Shown here: in pieces, positions 7,549 to 15,772 of the stretch | How the letters are laid out: every line of letters begins with the position of its first letter | How positions within the stretch are numbered: the first letter of the stretch is position 1 | NCBI GenBank assembly: GCA_002315655.1 | Contig: DCHO01000009.1 | Span: 3,508 to 22,583 of the forward strand | From: Christensenella sp. UBA1750 | GTDB taxonomy: Bacteria > Bacillota > Clostridia > Christensenellales > UBA1750 | Length of the DNA stretch: 19,076 nt | Direction of reading: 5' to 3' | Notes under the pieces: generated by a model | The model's input: the letters and a program-made list of their open reading frames with translations, nothing else | Database searches by the model: none | Told to the model about the DNA's origin: nothing | Position numbers and translations under genes: made by a program

Positions 7549-7568
7549 CATGGAAGCTGTGGTATAAT
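7539..7568 (+). promoter_or_regulatory. Promoter of the amidohydrolase gene
   Basis: TATAAT (7563-7568) is preceded directly by TGG, an extended -10. TTGCTT (7539-7544) lies at an 18-base spacing and is part of the upstream terminator stem. The ATG follows 33 bases later. Confidence 0.75.
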
Positions 7569-7601
7569 TGCCCCATCATTTATGATGTTGGAGGCGCGAA
7601 A

Positions 7602-8642
7602 ATGATTCGTTTGGACAGTCACACCCATGTTTTTTACAACAACGCAGAGGAACTGCTGCGGCAGTCCAAGGAGGAATACGGGTACGAAAAAATCGGCGTG
7701 ATGGGGCTTTCCTGCTACCACGGGCGGCAGAACAACTTAGAGTGTCTGCGCGCAAAGGTGCTGGCGCCTGATTATGCCTATGTCTACGGCACGATGGTGT
7801 ACGGCGACAACGCCCCCGCCACGGGCGACGACCACGAAAAGCAGCTACGGCTCATGCTGGAAGCGGGCTTTGACGGCTGGAAAATACTGGAAAGCAAGCC
7901 CTCCGTCTATCAGAAGCTGCAAATTCCCTTGGACGGAGAAGTTTTTGAAAAGGCCTTTGCCTTTGCGGAGGAAAACGCCGTCCGCGTCACATGGCACGCG
8001 GGCGACCCCGCGCCCTTCTGGTCGGAGGAGACCGCGCCGGAATTTGCCGTGCGGAACCACTGGCTGTGCGTGGGCGAAGGGATGCCGACCTTACGGCAGA
8101 TTTACACGCAGGTGGAAAATGTGCTGGACAGACACCCCCACCTTTATGCCTCCCTTGCGCACCTGTACTTTACCTCCGACGACCGCGCCCATGCGGAGAG
8201 GATGCTGGAAAGCTATCCCAATCTGAACCTTGACCTGACCCCCGGCAACGAAATGTACGACAACTTTATGAAGGACAGGCAGGGCTGGTATAATTTCTTC
8301 TGCAAGTATTCCTCCCGCCTCATCTACGGCACCGACATGGTGGACAGCGTTTCCGACCCCGTGTTCGGCTCCCAGAGCGCGATTGTGGACTTGGTGATGA
8401 AGACGCTGTGCGAGGACAAGACCTTCACCGTTTGGCAGATCACCGGGCAGGGTTTGGGACTGCCAAATGATGTGCAGGAAAACCTCTTCCATAAAAACTA
8501 CGAAAAGCTGATTGCACAAAATCCCAAGCCCATCAACAAATGCGGCTTGGAAACCTATGTGGAATACGTTTTGCCCAAGATGAATCAAGAGGAACAGCGC
8601 AAGACCGAAGCCCTTCTTCTGGAAATCGAAAGCAAGCTCTAA
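7602..8642 (+). CDS. Amidohydrolase family 2 TIM-barrel metal-dependent hydrolase
   Basis: A 346-aa cytoplasmic protein of the amidohydrolase-2 type, the superfamily containing decarboxylases such as ACMS decarboxylase and many C-N hydrolases. It begins MIRLDSHTHVF with the metal-binding His7-x-His9. It also has GWKILE with Lys94, the barrel histidines His132 in WHAGDP and His187 in LAHLYF, and Asp245 in YGTDM. These are the expected metal and catalytic positions at the barrel strand ends. The start at 7602 is set by GGAGG (7589-7593) eight bases upstream and by the N-terminal HxH; the frame is open further upstream but only through repeat and terminator sequence. It stands alone between its own promoter and the terminator at 8691-8729. 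The substrate cannot be deduced. Confidence 0.85.
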   Translation: MIRLDSHTHVFYNNAEELLRQSKEEYGYEKIGVMGLSCYHGRQNNLECLRAKVLAPDYAYVYGTMVYGDNAPATGDDHEKQLRLMLEAGFDGWKILESKPSVYQKLQIPLDGEVFEKAFAFAEENAVRVTWHAGDPAPFWSEETAPEFAVRNHWLCVGEGMPTLRQIYTQVENVLDRHPHLYASLAHLYFTSDDRAHAERMLESYPNLNLDLTPGNEMYDNFMKDRQGWYNFFCKYSSRLIYGTDMVDSVSDPVFGSQSAIVDLVMKTLCEDKTFTVWQITGQGLGLPNDVQENLFHKNYEKLIAQNPKPINKCGLETYVEYVLPKMNQEEQRKTEALLLEIESKL

Positions 8643-8690
8643 ATATTTGCCTTCTCATTGGAACTTATTTTCTTCGTCATTCGTCTGTAT

Positions 8691-8729
8691 ATGCGGAAAG
8701 AGGAACCACCCTTTTTCCGCATCATTTTT
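8691..8729 (+). terminator. Intrinsic terminator after the amidohydrolase gene
   Basis: ATGCGGAAA (8691-8699) pairs with TTTCCGCAT (8714-8722), followed by CA and five T (8725-8729). It lies only about 25 bases before the lipoprotein start, inside a gap (8643-8752) in which I find no convincing promoter. It could therefore also control read-through into the lipoprotein gene. Confidence 0.7.
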
Positions 8730-8752
8730 CCATAAGGAGCAAACATAACATC

Positions 8753-9640
8753 ATGAAAAAAATTCTTCTGATCTGTCTTTCCCTTCTGCTGGCACTGTCC
8801 CTTGCCGCCTGTTCCGCGCAGGAGCAGCCTGTGACCGAGCCGGAAGCCACGCCTGCCGAAAGCCCCGCTGCGCAGCCTACCGAGGAACCCGTAAAGGAGT
8901 TGTTCTCCACAATCTCCTTTGACGAAAGTACCCCCGTCACCGTGGATCTGAACGGCGACGGAGTTGACGAAACCGTTTCCGTCACCTCCGTGGAGGGCAA
9001 GGAGGAGGACGGCGTGTGGACGGATTCCACCGTGACCTTAACCGTGACCAATGCGCAGGGCGAGACTTCCGAATTTTCCTCCGAGTTTAACTATCTGATT
9101 TCCGCCTATGTCACCGATATGAACCCCGAGGACAGCGCAAAGGAAATCCTGTTTAACATCGACTACTGGTCGGACGACAACGAAATCTGGATTTTCCGCT
9201 ATGACGGAAAGAACCTCAATCAGCTCATCGAGCGCGAGGGCGTGATCAAAAAGGTAAACGGCAACGAGCTGACCATCTCCGAGCGCGTGGACTGCTTTGG
9301 CACTTGGTTCTGCGACATTCTCTATGCGCTGAACGAAAAAGGCGAGCTTAACGAGGTTCCCGGACAAACCCGCACCGTGAGCACGGAAATGAACCCCGTG
9401 CAGGCCAACCGGGATGTTGCCGTGGAGCTGCTTTCTGAGAGCGGCACATGGGAGGAAGCCACACTTGCTCCCGGCGCGTCCATCACCGTGACCGGCACGG
9501 ATTTGACCGGCTTTGTGTTCTTCACCGATGAAAACGGTACCTCCGGCCGCATTCCCGTGACCTTTGACGGCTATTCCGTAAAGCTTGCCGACGGCACGAG
9601 CGATTACGAAGCCTTTGAAAATCTGCCCTACTGCGATTAA
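8753..9640 (+). CDS. Predicted lipoprotein with an EF-hand-like calcium loop
   Basis: A 295-aa secreted, membrane-anchored protein. Residues 1-20 are a lipoprotein signal peptide: MKK, a leucine-rich core and lipobox LAAC with Cys20 as the acylation site. A Glu/Pro/Ala-rich, low-complexity spacer (about 21-48) follows, as is usual before a folded extracytoplasmic domain. VDLNGDGVDE (about 64-73) resembles the Ca-binding loop of FG-GAP/VCBS or dockerin-like repeats. The rest is beta-strand-like and acidic with no catalytic motif I recognise. A possible ribosome-binding site, AAGGAG (8733-8738), is 14 bases from the ATG, longer than ideal. The adjacent terminator and lack of a clear promoter leave its expression unclear. 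Function is unknown. Confidence 0.85.
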   Translation: MKKILLICLSLLLALSLAACSAQEQPVTEPEATPAESPAAQPTEEPVKELFSTISFDESTPVTVDLNGDGVDETVSVTSVEGKEEDGVWTDSTVTLTVTNAQGETSEFSSEFNYLISAYVTDMNPEDSAKEILFNIDYWSDDNEIWIFRYDGKNLNQLIEREGVIKKVNGNELTISERVDCFGTWFCDILYALNEKGELNEVPGQTRTVSTEMNPVQANRDVAVELLSESGTWEEATLAPGASITVTGTDLTGFVFFTDENGTSGRIPVTFDGYSVKLADGTSDYEAFENLPYCD

Positions 9641-9725
9641 GCCGTAAATCGCCGCTGAGGACGGAAAAACCTATAAAAATGCGGATTTCGCTTGGATGCG
9701 TTAAGAATATTAAGCAAAAGTTAAC

Positions 9726-9755
9726 TTGCGCAAACGGTGCTTCAAATGATAAGAT
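9726..9755 (+). promoter_or_regulatory. Candidate promoter of trpB
   Basis: TTGCGC (9726-9731), an 18-base spacer and TAAGAT (9750-9755), preceded directly by TGA (9747-9749) as an extended -10. The -10 overlaps the left arm of the terminator at 9754-9790, so a transcript starting near 9762 would lack most of that arm and escape termination. Confidence 0.45.
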
Positions 9756-9790
9756 TAAGGCAGAGCATAACGCATCTGCCTTAATTTTTT
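9754..9790 (+). terminator. Intrinsic terminator between the lipoprotein gene and trpB
   Basis: ATTAAGGCAGA (9754-9764) pairs with TCTGCCTTAAT (9775-9785) over a 10-base loop, and T continues to 9790. It ends 17 bases before the trpB start. It most likely ends the lipoprotein transcript. An attenuator role for trpB would need a promoter upstream of 9750, which I do not see clearly. Confidence 0.75.
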
Positions 9791-9807
9791 GATTTGGGGG
9801 AATCACC

Positions 9808-11043
9808 ATGAACAAGAACAGAGATTTTGACAATTATCTGAAAGAATACCCGGACGAAAACGGTTATTTCGGCAAGTACGGCGGGAATTATCTGGACAAT
9901 CCCGCGCTGGTGGAGGCCTTTAAGGAGTTTGCGGAAGGCTACAACACCATCGCTCAGAGCGCACAATTCATCGCGGAGCTGCGCCGCATCCGCAAGGAGT
10001 TTCAGGGCAGACCCACGCCCCTTTATCACTGCCAGCGGCTCTCCAACCTGCTGGGCAGAACCCAGATTTATCTGAAACGCGAGGATTTGAACCACACCGG
10101 CGCGCACAAGCTCAATCACTGCATGGGTCAGGGACTTTTAGCCAAATACATGGGCAAGAAAAAGCTCATCGCCGAGACCGGCGCGGGACAGCACGGCGTT
10201 GCCCTTGCCACCGCCGCCGCCTATTTCGGTCTGGAATGCGACATTTACATGGGCGAGGTGGACATTGCCAAGCAGGCTCCCAACGTAACGAGAATGAAGC
10301 TGCTGGGTGCGCGGGTCATCCCCGTGACCGCAGGATTAAAAACCCTGAAGGAAGCCGTGGATGCGGCCTTTGAAGCCTATTCCAGAGAATACAAGGACGC
10401 CATTTACTGCATCGGCACCGCCGCAGGCCCCCATCCCTTCCCGCTGATGGTCAGAGACTTCCAGCAGATCGTGGGCGAGGAAGCAAGAAGCCAGTTCATC
10501 GAAATGACCGGGCATCTGCCGGACAAGGTCGTGGCGTGTGTGGGCGGCGGCTCCAACTCCATTGGGATGTTCGTGCCCTTCCTTGCCGACCCCGTGGACA
10601 TTTACGGCGTGGAGCCTCTGGGCAGAGGCCCCAAGATGGGCGACAACGCCGCCTCCGTCACCTACGGCACCGAGGGCGTCATGCACGGCTTTAACTCCAT
10701 CATGCTGGCGGACGAGAACGGCAACCCCGCGCCCGTCTACTCCAACGCCTCCGGCTTGGATTATCCCGCCGTGGGTCCCGAGCACGCCAACCTGCATGAC
10801 ATGGGCAGAATCAACTATGTGACCGTGGGCGACGAGGAAGCCGTCGAGGCACTGTTCATGCTCTCCCGCTATGAGGGCATCATCCCCGCCATCGAGTCCT
10901 CCCACGCGCTGGCTTATGCCATCCGCGAGGCCAGAGAAAAGAATAAGCCCCAGTCCATCGTCGTCAACCTCTCCGGGCGCGGCGACAAGGATTTGGACTT
11001 CGTTGTGGAGAACTACGGCTACGGCGACAAGTACCTGAAATAA
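9808..11043 (+). CDS. trpB: Tryptophan synthase beta chain, stand-alone
   Basis: A 411-aa PLP enzyme that condenses indole with L-serine to make L-tryptophan. It has NHTGAHK with the PLP-binding Lys101, AETGAGQHG with the catalytic Glu123, the phosphate-binding GGGSN (246-250), GLDYPAVGPEH (316-326) and SGRGDKD (389-395) with the cofactor-contacting Ser389. It is the ordinary TrpB1-like form, not TrpB2. Some segments differ from the textbook enzyme, for example HKLNHCMGQG where HKINNALGQ is usual, and SNASGLDYP where SISAGLDYP is usual. GGGGG (9796-9800) precedes the ATG. No trpA, trpC or other trp gene is adjacent, and the gene has its own promoter and terminator. This suggests indole scavenging or a TrpA encoded elsewhere. 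Confidence 0.92.
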   Translation: MNKNRDFDNYLKEYPDENGYFGKYGGNYLDNPALVEAFKEFAEGYNTIAQSAQFIAELRRIRKEFQGRPTPLYHCQRLSNLLGRTQIYLKREDLNHTGAHKLNHCMGQGLLAKYMGKKKLIAETGAGQHGVALATAAAYFGLECDIYMGEVDIAKQAPNVTRMKLLGARVIPVTAGLKTLKEAVDAAFEAYSREYKDAIYCIGTAAGPHPFPLMVRDFQQIVGEEARSQFIEMTGHLPDKVVACVGGGSNSIGMFVPFLADPVDIYGVEPLGRGPKMGDNAASVTYGTEGVMHGFNSIMLADENGNPAPVYSNASGLDYPAVGPEHANLHDMGRINYVTVGDEEAVEALFMLSRYEGIIPAIESSHALAYAIREAREKNKPQSIVVNLSGRGDKDLDFVVENYGYGDKYLK

Positions 11044-11062
11044 AGGAAAAAACCGCATAATT

Positions 11063-11100
11063 AAGGAAGACAGATCGCAATGACCTGTCTTCCTTTTTTT
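11063..11100 (+). terminator. Intrinsic terminator of trpB, facing polC
   Basis: AAGGAAGACAG (11063-11073) pairs with CTGTCTTCCTT (11085-11095), and T runs from 11094 to 11100. It lies between the convergent trpB and polC genes. An A-run at 11047-11052 could supply a weaker U-tract for the polC transcript on the other strand. Confidence 0.85.
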
Positions 11101-11115
11101 CGTATGCAGTTTGAA

Positions 11116-14100
11116 TCAGAACAGGGAAACCTGCGAGGTTTCGGGGAGATTCCGCAATGCGCCTGCCGCACGGAGCATTTCGATGGTGGAGGAGGCCGCG
11201 CCGGTGCGGGATTTCAGGTCTTCGATGGAAATGAAGGGGCGTTCCTCGACCACGGCCTTCTGACAGGCCTCATAGAGCGACTGTGCCGCCGCTTCGCCCA
11301 CGCCGGGCAGACGGTTGAACGCCGGACGGATTTTGCCGTCCTCAATCTGGAACTCGTCCGCCTTGGACTTGTAGAGGTCAACGGGCAGAAAGTCCAGCCC
11401 TCTTGCGCGCATTTCGTAGACCAGCTCCAGCAGGGTGTAGGTTTCGTCGTCCTTGGCGGTGCGCTCGTGCTTGTCCAGCTTGTCAATGCGGTTCATTTCC
11501 GCATCCAGCTCCTCCGGCGGGCGCAGCATGAGTATGTCGTCAAAGTTGTCCGCACGGACGGTGAAGAAGGCGGCATAGTACGCCAGCGGCTGATAGACCT
11601 TGAACCACGCCACGCGCAGCGCCATCATAACGTAGGCCGCCGCGTGCCCCTTGGGGAACATATACTTGATCTTTTTGCAGGAATCAATGTAGTATTCCGG
11701 GACGTGCGCGTCCTTCATGGCCTGCTCCATTTCCGGGGTGAGGCCTTTTCCCTTTCGCACGGCTTCCATGGTGGTGAAGGACATTTTCGGCGCGACGCCC
11801 ATGGAGAGCAGGTAGTTCATAATGTCGTCACGGGTGCAGAAGCAGTCGTTGAGCTTGCAGGTGCCCGACAGGATCAGGTCCTGCGCGTTGCCCAGCCACA
11901 CGTCCGTTCCGTGGGAAAGCCCGGATATGCGCAGCAGCTCCGACATGGAGGAGGGCTTTGTGTCCATGAGCATCTGCCGGACAAACTTGGTGCCGAACTC
12001 CGGCACGCCCAAGGTGCCCGTCTGAATCCCGCGAATCTGATTGGGCGCAAGGTCGAGAGGTTCCGGGGAGGAGAACAGCCCCAGCACCTTTTTGTCGTTG
12101 AGCGGCACATTGACCGGGTCAATGCCCGTCATTTTTTTGAGCATATAGAGCATGGTGGGGTCATCATGCCCTAAAACATCCAGCTTGACCAAAATATCGT
12201 GCAGCGAGCCGAAATCAAAGTGCGTGGTGATGATGTCGCTTGTCTGGTCGTCCGCCGGGTGCTGGATGGGGGAGAACTGGTACACGGTGTATTCCTTGGG
12301 CACAATGACCATGCCCGCCGGGTGCTGCCCTGTGGTGCGCTTCACGCCCACGCAGCCCGCCACAAGCCTGTCCATTTCCACGGAGGTAGCGTGCCGCCCG
12401 GTGTCCTCGCACCAGTGCTTGACATAGCCGTAAGCCGTCTTGTCCGCCAACGTGCCGATGGTGCCGGCCTTGAAGACCTGCCCTCTGCCGAACAGCTCCT
12501 TTGCGTAGTCCTGCGCCTTTCTCTGGTACATTCCGGAATAGTTTAAGTCAATATCGGGCACCTTGTCGCCGTTGAAGCCCAAGAACACCTCGAAGGGAAT
12601 GTCGTAGCCGTCGTGCTTGAGCTCCGCGCCGCAGTTGGGGCACTTTCTGTCCGGCAGATCAACGCCGCAGGGGTACTGCACCTTGTCCACATCAAAATCG
12701 GTGAACCGGCACTCGGGGCAGACGTAGTGCGGCGGCAGGGGGTTCACCTCGGAAATGCCGCACATGGTCGCGGCAAAGGACGAGCCGACGGAGCCGCGGG
12801 AGCCGACCAGGAAGCCGTCGTCGTTGGACTTTTTGACCAGTAAGTGCGCGGAATAATACAGCGTTCCGAAGCCGTGCCCCAAGATGGAGCCCAGCTCCCT
12901 TTCCAGCCGCGCTCGCACGATCTCCGGCACCGGGTCGCCGTACTTCGCTTTGGCGTTCGCCCATGCCATGGTTTCGATTTCGTGCTCCGCGTTGGGAAGG
13001 GTCGGCTGGAAGGTTTCCTCATCACGGGGGTGCTTGGGGAACATCTTGATCTCCTGCACCATTTCGGCGATCTTTCTGGGGTTGTCAATGACGACCTCCT
13101 TTGCCCTCTCGCCTAAGTAGGCAAACTCGTCCAGCATTTCCCGCGTGGTGCGGAAATACAGCGGCGCCTGTTCGCTTGCGTCGTCAAAGCCCATGCCCGT
13201 CATGAGGATTTCGCGGAAAACAGCGTCCTCGGGGTCCATGAAGTGCACATCGCAGGTGGCGCACACCGGCTTCCCCAGCTTGTCGCCCAATTGGAGCACA
13301 CGGCGGTTTAAGTCCTGCAGACCCTTTTCGTCTTTGATCTGCCCGTTGCGTACCATGAAGGCATTGTTGCCCGTGGGCTGGATTTCCAGATAGTCGTAGA
13401 AGGAGGCGATTTTTTCCAGCTCCTTCTCCTTTTTGCCGTCCATCATGGCGCGAATCAGCTCACCCGCCTCGCAGGCGGAGCCCACGATGATGCCCTCGCG
13501 CAGCTTCGCCAATTCGGATTTCAGAATGTGTGGGCGTTTGTTGAAGTGCTTCAAATGCGCGTCCGAAACCAGCTTGTAGAGGTTTTCCAGACCGATGCGC
13601 TCCTTCGCCAGCAGTACGATGTGGTAGGAGGTGCCCGCTGCCGCAACGGCATTGCCCAAATTTAAGTTAAGATCACGGAGCGTTAAGCAGTTGCGCTCGT
13701 CCTTGGCTTTTTTGAGGAGCTTCACCATCATCTGCGCCGTGGCGCGGGTGTCATATAGGGCGCGGTGGTGGTTGTCCAGCTTCACATCCAGCGCCTTGCA
13801 CACAATGTCCAGCTTGTATTTTTTAAGGTCGGGCAGCACGGCGCGGGAGAGGGGCAGGGTGTCAAGGACGGAAGCGGGCATGGAAAGCCCCAGCTTTTCC
13901 GCCTCCATGCGCAAAAAGCCCAAATCAAAGGGGGCGTTGTGGGCGCAGACCACATGACCTTCGCAGAACACGCACACCTTCGGCATCACATCCTCAATCA
14001 GCGGTGCGCCCAGCACCATGTCGTCCGTTATGTTGTTGACCTTGCTTGTTGCGTCGGGAATGTGCATCTGCGGGTCAACCATGGTGGTGTATTCGTCTAT

Positions 14101-15438
14101 GATGCGCCCGTCCCAGCCGATCTTGACCAGCGCGATCTCCACAATGCGGTCTTTGCCCAAAGTGAGGCCGGTGGTTTCAATGTCCAGCACCACATAATCC
14201 CGGTCAAGCCCCTGATCGTCCGGGTCGGATAAAATCACGCCGGAGTCGTCTATAAGATAGCCCTCCATGCCGGGGATGAGCTTAATATTTTTGCCCGATT
14301 TTTTGAGCTTTTTGATGGTGTCAAAGGCTTCGGGGTAGGCCTGCACTACGCCGTGGTCGGTGATGGCGATGGCCTCGTGTCCCCAGTCGGCGGCGCGTGT
14401 GATCAAATCCTTTGCGGAGGTCACGGCGTCCATGTTGCTCATCTGGGTGTGCAGGTGCAGTTCCACCCGCTTTTCGGGTTCCTCGTCCTTGCGCTTCTCA
14501 AAGGGCACGGTCTGAATGTCGTCGGTCATGAATGAGATTTCCTTGGAGAAGTTGTCCCACTGGCAGGTGCCGCGCACGCGCACGCGAATGCCCGGGACAA
14601 GCCCTGCGATCTCCTTGCCCTCGCCGTTCTCGGTGCTTAGGAACACCTTGCATAAAATCGAGCCGGTGTAGTCGGTCACGCCGAAGGTAACCAAGGTTTT
14701 GCTGCCGCCGCGCAGTTCTTTGGTTTCGATATGATCTTTGAGCACAAAGCCTTCGATGCAGGTGCGCCCGGAGGTCTCGTTAAGGTCGCCGATGGGCTCG
14801 TTTACGGACTTGGAAATCTTGTGCCCGTAGAGCACCTGCACGCCGTCGGTCTTCTTCTTTTTCTGCGGAATTTCTCCCAAATGCGCCGCCAGCTCGGCAT
14901 CCAGCCTCCTGCGTTCCTCCAAATATTGCTCCAGCTGCATTTCCTGTTCCTTGGAAATGATCTGCACCGTCACCTTTCTGCGGAACACGTTGTCGATGAG
15001 CTGGGCAATCACGGTGTCCATTTCCCGCATGAGCAGCAGGTCGGAGGCGATGCGGGAATGCACGGTCAGGGTGACGGTGTTGTTTTCCACCGTCCAGATA
15101 CAGCCGTGCAGGTGCGGCGCGGCGGAGGGCATTTTGTAGAGCAGCGCTTCTTCCAGCCAGGAGGCGTACTTTTCCGGGTCGGCGAGGAAATCGTCCGCCA
15201 GTGTGGGGCAACAGACAGCCACTTCGACCTTTACGCCTTTGCTCTGCCCGAACATGGTGGAAAGCCCCAGCCGAAGATCGACCATCTGCTCCCGGGAGAG
15301 CACGGAGGAGGATTCAAAGCGCAGCAAAATCCGGGCGTCCTTTTTGTGCACGGACACCCGCTCCAATTTCAGCCATTCCACAGGCACCTTTGGGGCCGCC
15401 TTGTGCAAACGCTCTTTCCAGTCCAAATACTCTGCCAT
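11116..15438 (-). CDS. polC: DNA polymerase III alpha subunit, Gram-positive PolC type
   Basis: The replicative DNA polymerase with built-in proofreading, 1440 aa, the normal PolC size. Domains in order: N-terminal domain; OB-fold (about 220-310); PHP domain starting VELHLHTQM (His328, His330; ITDHG 359-363) and interrupted, as in all PolC, by a DEDDh exonuclease (Asp419/Glu421, Asp505, His558, Asp563); a Cys4 zinc motif (VCPECRF and KCPNCGAEL) just before the palm; PDIDLN with catalytic Asp962 and Asp964; a C-terminal helix-hairpin-helix; and a terminal QVSLF beta-clamp-binding motif. The start at 15438 has GGAGG upstream (GGAGGAAAGT-ATG) and matches the usual N-terminus. The frame is open 59 codons further upstream but has no ribosome-binding site or family similarity. 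It is intact with no sign of transfer, and monocistronic as far as seen. Confidence 0.97.
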   Translation of the reverse strand: MAEYLDWKERLHKAAPKVPVEWLKLERVSVHKKDARILLRFESSSVLSREQMVDLRLGLSTMFGQSKGVKVEVAVCCPTLADDFLADPEKYASWLEEALLYKMPSAAPHLHGCIWTVENNTVTLTVHSRIASDLLLMREMDTVIAQLIDNVFRRKVTVQIISKEQEMQLEQYLEERRRLDAELAAHLGEIPQKKKKTDGVQVLYGHKISKSVNEPIGDLNETSGRTCIEGFVLKDHIETKELRGGSKTLVTFGVTDYTGSILCKVFLSTENGEGKEIAGLVPGIRVRVRGTCQWDNFSKEISFMTDDIQTVPFEKRKDEEPEKRVELHLHTQMSNMDAVTSAKDLITRAADWGHEAIAITDHGVVQAYPEAFDTIKKLKKSGKNIKLIPGMEGYLIDDSGVILSDPDDQGLDRDYVVLDIETTGLTLGKDRIVEIALVKIGWDGRIIDEYTTMVDPQMHIPDATSKVNNITDDMVLGAPLIEDVMPKVCVFCEGHVVCAHNAPFDLGFLRMEAEKLGLSMPASVLDTLPLSRAVLPDLKKYKLDIVCKALDVKLDNHHRALYDTRATAQMMVKLLKKAKDERNCLTLRDLNLNLGNAVAAAGTSYHIVLLAKERIGLENLYKLVSDAHLKHFNKRPHILKSELAKLREGIIVGSACEAGELIRAMMDGKKEKELEKIASFYDYLEIQPTGNNAFMVRNGQIKDEKGLQDLNRRVLQLGDKLGKPVCATCDVHFMDPEDAVFREILMTGMGFDDASEQAPLYFRTTREMLDEFAYLGERAKEVVIDNPRKIAEMVQEIKMFPKHPRDEETFQPTLPNAEHEIETMAWANAKAKYGDPVPEIVRARLERELGSILGHGFGTLYYSAHLLVKKSNDDGFLVGSRGSVGSSFAATMCGISEVNPLPPHYVCPECRFTDFDVDKVQYPCGVDLPDRKCPNCGAELKHDGYDIPFEVFLGFNGDKVPDIDLNYSGMYQRKAQDYAKELFGRGQVFKAGTIGTLADKTAYGYVKHWCEDTGRHATSVEMDRLVAGCVGVKRTTGQHPAGMVIVPKEYTVYQFSPIQHPADDQTSDIITTHFDFGSLHDILVKLDVLGHDDPTMLYMLKKMTGIDPVNVPLNDKKVLGLFSSPEPLDLAPNQIRGIQTGTLGVPEFGTKFVRQMLMDTKPSSMSELLRISGLSHGTDVWLGNAQDLILSGTCKLNDCFCTRDDIMNYLLSMGVAPKMSFTTMEAVRKGKGLTPEMEQAMKDAHVPEYYIDSCKKIKYMFPKGHAAAYVMMALRVAWFKVYQPLAYYAAFFTVRADNFDDILMLRPPEELDAEMNRIDKLDKHERTAKDDETYTLLELVYEMRARGLDFLPVDLYKSKADEFQIEDGKIRPAFNRLPGVGEAAAQSLYEACQKAVVEERPFISIEDLKSRTGAASSTIEMLRAAGALRNLPETSQVSLF

Positions 15439-15684
15439 ACTTTCCTCCGAAAACGGTCTTCTGTTCTCTGCCCAACAGGTTACACGGGGGGCGCTCCGAA
15501 AGTGCAGTGGTCGCCCGGCTGCACGTTGTCGCGCCCGTCCGATGTTTGCATTTATCCAACAGGTACGGTTTGTGCGTGACCTTTCCGGTGTGCGCAAACC
15601 GTTCTTGTTGCCCATGCCGCAATAGGTACGACGGGCGCGGCTTGCTGCACTTGTTTTACCACAATAGAAATTGCCGCGCCCACC
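15439..15684. repeat. Intergenic region upstream of polC with two long-arm inverted repeats
   Basis: No gene is supported here. It contains GGTTTGTGC (15567-15575) with GCGCAAACC (15592-15600, one wobble), GGGCGCGGC (15633-15641) with GCCGCGCCC (15673-15681) around a 31-base loop, and GTGCAG/CTGCAC (15502-15524). The polC ribosome-binding site is at its low end. I could not identify a convincing polC promoter. Confidence 0.5.
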
Positions 15685-15701
15685 CGCGCCGTCGAGGCGC
15701 G
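15685..15701 (-). repeat. TCGAC-loop hairpin, copy 3 (inverted)
   Basis: CGCGCC (15685-15690) and GGCGCG (15696-15701) flank GTCGA, which reads CC-TCGAC-GG on the minus strand. It follows the GCTC-type hairpin (15706-15727) by four bases in the minus direction, matching the order at 3382-3446. Confidence 0.7.
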
Positions 15702-15705
15702 ATAG

Positions 15706-15768
15706 GCTCGCCCGCGTGCGGGAGAGCTGTCAAAAATCAGGCTTGCCTGATTTTTGACTGAGAGGGTT
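15706..15768 (-). repeat. AACCCTCTCAGTC..GACAGC repeat with two hairpins
   Basis: Read on the minus strand: AACCCTCTCAGTC (15768-15756), a perfect 13-bp stem with a 4-base loop (15729-15741 with 15746-15758), then GACAGC (15731-15726). That runs directly into GCTCTCCCG..CGGGCGAGC (15727-15719 with 15714-15706, one mismatch). The same flanks with a different, shorter stem are at 19051-19076. The flanks are constant while the stems vary. Confidence 0.75.
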
Positions 15769-15772
15769 CCTT

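Noticed and set aside
11080..12174. 364-codon plus-strand open frame opposite polC, and similar ones at 14731-15579
   Set aside because: Both are shadows of the intact PolC frame, with His/Gly/Arg-rich composition typical of antisense translation of a GC-rich gene. The first starts inside the trpB terminator.
15439..15615. 59-codon N-terminal extension of PolC
   Set aside because: There is no ribosome-binding site before 15615, the extension is Arg/Cys-rich and unlike PolC, and it overlaps intergenic inverted repeats. ATG 15438 has a strong GGAGG.
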